Assembly: GCA_039805865.1 (NCBI GenBank)
Contig: JBDLTI010000003.1
Location: forward strand, 1 to 64,000
Length of the DNA stretch: 64,000 nucleotides
Direction of reading: 5' to 3'
Origin: Fluviibacter sp039805865
GTDB taxonomy: Bacteria; Pseudomonadota; Gammaproteobacteria; Burkholderiales; Rhodocyclaceae
Both the position numbers and the translations under genes were made by a program. Below the pieces are notes generated by a model. That model ran no database searches. It was not told where the DNA came from and saw only the letters and a list, made by a program, of their open reading frames with translations. Below are positions 60,686 through 64,000 of the stretch, piece after piece; positions within the stretch are counted from its first letter, which is position 1; each line of letters starts with the position of its first letter.

Positions 60686-61713
60686 GCACGAAGGTACCCT
60701 ACGGCCCGTTGATGATCGACGTTGAAGGTCTGTCCCTTAATGAGGCAGATAAGCGGCGTTTGCTGCATCCGCTGGTGGGCGGGGTCATTCTTTTTTCCCG
60801 CAATTACAAAGACCCGGTGCAGCTTTCTGCGTTGACTCAGGAAATTAGCGATCTGCGTCAGCCGCCACTCCCCATTACGGTCGACCACGAGGGGGGCAGG
60901 GTACAGCGCTTCCGTGAGGGCTTTACCCGTCTGCCGGCCATGCGCTTACTGGGCGAACTTCATGCCAAAGACCCGGTTGCAGCGGATGAATCTGCTGAAG
61001 CCGTAGGACTGGTTCTCGCATCAGAGCTGCGTGCCCACGGTGTTGATTTTTCATTTACGCCGGTGCTGGATCTGGATTGGGGACGCAGTGGTGTTATTGG
61101 CGACCGGAGCTTCTCTAAGGATCCGCAGATTGTTTCACGTCTGGCAGTAGCCCTGATCCGCGGCCTGGCCAAAGGTGGTATGGGATCCTGTGGCAAGCAT
61201 TTTCCCGGCCATGGCTGGGTCGAAGCCGACTCTCATGTCGCCATTCCGGTGGATGAGCGCAGCATGGCAGAAATCGAAATCGACATGCAGCCGTACCATG
61301 AACTATCGCTGGATGCCGTGATGCCCGCCCATGTGATTTACCCGGTTCTGGACGAACGTCCTGCAGGATTCTCACCGCGCTGGCTTGAAAAGCTTCGTCT
61401 GGAATGTCAGTTCGACGGCATTATTTTCAGCGACGACCTTTCCATGGAAGGCGCCAGTGTCGCCGGCAGCATCGTTGATCGTGCTAATGCGGCCTGGGAT
61501 GCGGGTTGTGATGTGCTGCTCGTCTGCAACAAGCCGGATTTCGTTGATGCACTGCTAGCCGAATGGCAGCCGGAAATGCACCCGGTACGTGCGGATCGTA
61601 TACCGAATCTGTTGGGCGGTACCGGCCTTGGTGCGGATCGTCCACTAACCCGTGCGCAGCTCGAATCGAATAGCGACTATCAGGCTGCCCTGAAACGTAT
61701 TCAGGCACTCTAA
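60682..61713 (+). CDS. nagZ: beta-N-acetylhexosaminidase
   Basis: 343 residues, glycosyl hydrolase family 3. Cuts GlcNAc from anhydro-muropeptides in the cytoplasm for wall recycling. Core motif GSCGKHFPGHGWVEADSH near 167-184 carries the catalytic His and Asp, and FSDDLSMEGA near 250 holds the nucleophile Asp. 4 bp separate it from uvrC. Confidence 0.95.
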   Translation: MSTKVPYGPLMIDVEGLSLNEADKRRLLHPLVGGVILFSRNYKDPVQLSALTQEISDLRQPPLPITVDHEGGRVQRFREGFTRLPAMRLLGELHAKDPVAADESAEAVGLVLASELRAHGVDFSFTPVLDLDWGRSGVIGDRSFSKDPQIVSRLAVALIRGLAKGGMGSCGKHFPGHGWVEADSHVAIPVDERSMAEIEIDMQPYHELSLDAVMPAHVIYPVLDERPAGFSPRWLEKLRLECQFDGIIFSDDLSMEGASVAGSIVDRANAAWDAGCDVLLVCNKPDFVDALLAEWQPEMHPVRADRIPNLLGGTGLGADRPLTRAQLESNSDYQAALKRIQAL

Positions 61714-61717
61714 GCAC

Positions 61718-63562
61718 ATGAACCACCCCTTGCAGGATCAGGTACGCACGCTGCCTGAGCGGCCGGGGGTGTATCGATTTTTGGCTGAAGATGGTCAGGT
61801 GCTTTATGTAGGAAAAGCACGCAATCTGAAAAACCGGGTTTCGTCTTACTTCGCCAAAAACCTGAGCAGTCCGCGTATTGCCCTCATGGTGAGCAAGGTT
61901 GCCAGCCTGATGGTCACACCTACGCCATCAGAGTCAGAAGCGCTATTGCTTGAAAACCATCTGATTAAAGAGCTGGCGCCTAAGTACAACATTCTGTTTC
62001 GGGACGACAAGTCTTATCCTTACATACGATTGACCCGCGAAACCTGGCCGCTCATCGGCCTGCATCGTGGCGCGTTATCGAACAACGCAGATTACTTCGG
62101 CCCTTATCCCAATGCCTATTCGGTTCGGGAAGCCGTTCATCTACTGCAAAAGATATTCCGTCTACGCACCTGTGAAGATAGTGTCTTTAATAACCGTACG
62201 CGCCCGTGTCTGCTCTATCAGATCAAACGCTGTAGCGGACCCTGCGTAGGTCGTATTGGCGAGGCGGATTATGCCGAAGATGTAAAAGCAGCGACCCTGT
62301 TTCTTCAGGGACGCCACCAGGAAATCATGCAGCGCCTAACAGCGCTGATGGAGCAGGCTTCGGAAAATCTGGCGTTTGAACAGGCGGCTCAGTTTCGAGA
62401 TCAGATCCAGGCGCTGCATCACGCGCAAGATACGCAGATTATGGACAGCCACCAGGCTGAAGATGTCGACATTATTGTGGCCGTAGAGCAGGGCGGTAGC
62501 CTCTGCGTCAATCTAGCCATGGTGCGCGGTGGCCGACATCTCGGTGATCGTGCCCACTTTCCGCAAGCGGGTAATCAGTTGGAACAGGCATCACTGGGCG
62601 AAGTACTATCTGCCTTTATCGAATCGCATTACGCCTTGCACCCGCCGCCAGGTAAAGTCTTGATCAACGTGCCTGTAGACGAGGCCGTGAGTGAAACAAT
62701 TGCGGGCATTGTCGGCAGACCCTTACCAATGGATCTACCGTATTACGCCCAACATAAATCATGGGTAGAGCTCGCCATCAATAATGCACAGCTTGCACTC
62801 ACTCAGCGCCGGCGCATGCAGAGTCTGCAGGGCAAGCGACAGAGTTCACTTTTGTCTGCACTGCAGCAGGCTGGCCTGGGAATCGAGCAACTCAATCGTA
62901 TAGAGTGTTTTGATATCAGCCATACACAGGGTGAGGCGGCTGTTGCATCCTGTGTGGTCTGGACGCATGACGACAAAGAAGGTGGTGCCATGCGCCGTGC
63001 AGATTACCGCCGATTCAACATTGTCGACATTACCCCGGGCGATGATTATGCCGCGATCCATCAGGCCGTATACCGACGGTATAAGCCGAATGAAAAATCA
63101 AGTGAAGGCGTTCGACCAGATCTGGTGCTAATTGATGGCGGAAAAGGGCAGGTTGCTAAGGCTGCTGAAGCACTGGCGGAGTTAGGCCGCTCGGATATTC
63201 CTCTGGTGGGCGTGGCCAAAGGCCTGGGGCGCAAGCCTGGTCTCGAGTCGCTGATCTTTACAGATGATCGTGAGCCACTACATCTAGATTCTGACGACCC
63301 CGGCTTGCATCTGGTTCAGGAAATCCGTGATGAAGCCCATCGGTTTGCCTTGACGGGTCACCGGGGGCGCCGTCAGAAAGCTCGCTTCAGTTCTCGGCTT
63401 GATGAGGTGCCTGGCATCGGGCCTAAGCGCCGCAAGGCGCTGATGACCTGCTTTGGCAGCGTCTCTGCCATCAAGGTGGCCAGTGTTGATGCCATCGCCA
63501 ATGTGCCGGGGATGAGTGTTGAATTAGCGCAACGACTACACGAAGCCCTACAAGATAGCTGA
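61718..63562 (+). CDS. uvrC: excinuclease ABC subunit C
   Basis: 614 residues. Makes the two incisions in nucleotide excision repair. GIY-YIG nuclease (PGVYRFLAEDGQVLYVGKA near 16-34), UVR coiled coil (LAFEQAAQFRDQIQALHHAQ near 215), RNase H-like C-nuclease (CFDISHTQGEAAVASCVV near 400), and two helix-hairpin-helices at the end. All complete. Confidence 0.97.
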   Translation: MNHPLQDQVRTLPERPGVYRFLAEDGQVLYVGKARNLKNRVSSYFAKNLSSPRIALMVSKVASLMVTPTPSESEALLLENHLIKELAPKYNILFRDDKSYPYIRLTRETWPLIGLHRGALSNNADYFGPYPNAYSVREAVHLLQKIFRLRTCEDSVFNNRTRPCLLYQIKRCSGPCVGRIGEADYAEDVKAATLFLQGRHQEIMQRLTALMEQASENLAFEQAAQFRDQIQALHHAQDTQIMDSHQAEDVDIIVAVEQGGSLCVNLAMVRGGRHLGDRAHFPQAGNQLEQASLGEVLSAFIESHYALHPPPGKVLINVPVDEAVSETIAGIVGRPLPMDLPYYAQHKSWVELAINNAQLALTQRRRMQSLQGKRQSSLLSALQQAGLGIEQLNRIECFDISHTQGEAAVASCVVWTHDDKEGGAMRRADYRRFNIVDITPGDDYAAIHQAVYRRYKPNEKSSEGVRPDLVLIDGGKGQVAKAAEALAELGRSDIPLVGVAKGLGRKPGLESLIFTDDREPLHLDSDDPGLHLVQEIRDEAHRFALTGHRGRRQKARFSSRLDEVPGIGPKRRKALMTCFGSVSAIKVASVDAIANVPGMSVELAQRLHEALQDS

Positions 63563-63572
63563 TAATACGCAC

Positions 63573-64000
63573 ATGATGAATCTGCCAATTATTCTCACCT
63601 GGGCGCGTATCGCCTGTATTCCGTTATTGATTATTGCCTTCGTGCCGCAGGTGCTACCCATACCGGAAGAGGGTAGGAATACACTTTCAGCGATTATATT
63701 CATCATTGCGGCAGTTACGGATTGGGCCGATGGTTACCTGGCGCGCAAATGGAATCAGACTTCCAACTTCGGGGCTTTTCTCGATCCCGTAGCCGATAAG
63801 CTGATTGTTTCTACGGCACTGATTCTGCTCGTTGCTGATGGTCGTGTGAGTGAGCTCGTCACCATCATCATCATCGGTCGCGAAATCACGATTTCAGCGC
63901 TGCGCGAATGGATGGCCAGTATGGGTAAACGTAAGAGTGTGGCCGTTAACATGATTGGCAAATTCAAAACGGCAGCGCAGCTATCTGCCATACCCATGTT
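63573..64000 (+). CDS. pgsA: CDP-diacylglycerol--glycerol-3-phosphate 3-phosphatidyltransferase (3' end outside window)
   Basis: First 142 residues; the frame is open to the window edge. The CDP-alcohol transferase signature D-G-x2-A-R-x8-G-x3-D-x3-D is complete in DWADGYLARKWNQTSNFGAF and then LDPVAD (near 49-74). Membrane helices at 8-28 and 38-55. It makes phosphatidylglycerol phosphate in the inner membrane. Two ATGs in tandem (63573, 63576) are possible. 10 bp after uvrC, an order conserved in proteobacteria. Confidence 0.93.
   Translation, partial: MMNLPIILTWARIACIPLLIIAFVPQVLPIPEEGRNTLSAIIFIIAAVTDWADGYLARKWNQTSNFGAFLDPVADKLIVSTALILLVADGRVSELVTIIIIGREITISALREWMASMGKRKSVAVNMIGKFKTAAQLSAIPM

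Overview
This window is a mostly core stretch of a proteobacterial chromosome of roughly 50-55% G+C. Gene orders such as rpmF-plsX-fabH-fabD-fabG-acpP-fabF, rpoE-rseA-rseC-degP-lepA-lepB-rnc-era-recO-pdxJ-acpS-nagZ-uvrC-pgsA, mltG-tmk-holB-tatD and rne/rluC divergence point to a betaproteobacterium. The order within that class cannot be settled by eye. About 90% of the window is coding. No insertion sequence, integrase, prophage, rRNA operon or CRISPR array was seen.

Layout. 1-5.8 kb: an oligopeptide-type ABC importer operon (binding protein, two permeases, fused double ATPase), facing a MltD-like lytic transglycosylase. 7.4-9.4 kb: gltX followed by a tRNA-Ala/Glu/Asp cluster on the minus strand, with a good sigma70 promoter and a terminator, and a divergent single-gene tRNA-Val unit. 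9.5-21.1 kb: an accessory island holding a Fic protein with a tandem operator-like repeat, a secreted cupin, a WYL regulator coupled to two zinc-cysteine proteins (one with a sliding-clamp-like pattern), a complete type I restriction-modification operon hsdMSR, an unknown gene, and the remnant of a RelE-like toxin with an intact antitoxin. 21.1-24.7 kb: a BamE-like lipoprotein, a two-RCK potassium channel, a small membrane protein and a TSUP exporter on the minus strand. 24.7-31.8 kb: tadA, an L,D-transpeptidase-type protein, ygfZ, and the mltG-tmk-holB-tatD operon ending with an ankyrin protein and a phospholipase-D-type nuclease.

31.8-39.8 kb: aromatic/aspartate aminotransferase, uvrB, a glycine-zipper lipoprotein, a low-molecular-weight tyrosine phosphatase, and rne with a leader of about 400 nt whose Shine-Dalgarno lies in a hairpin. 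39.8-43.1 kb: rluC, a phosphoglycolate-phosphatase-like HAD hydrolase, an RsmI-like methyltransferase and maf. 43.1-49.8 kb: yceD-rpmF-plsX-fabHDG-acpP-fabF, the fatty acid synthesis cluster. 49.8-64 kb: nadB, divergent from the sigma-E operon that leads into translation, RNA processing, DNA repair and cell-wall recycling genes, cut off in pgsA.

Points of most interest: the WYL / zinc-finger / clamp-like cassette directly ahead of the type I RM system; the tandem 34-bp inverted repeats over the fic start; a sigma-E operon whose anti-sigma factor is only 87 residues with no membrane segment and which lacks rseB; and the hairpin that cages the rne ribosome-binding site. All assignments come from reading motifs and gene order by eye, with no database search.
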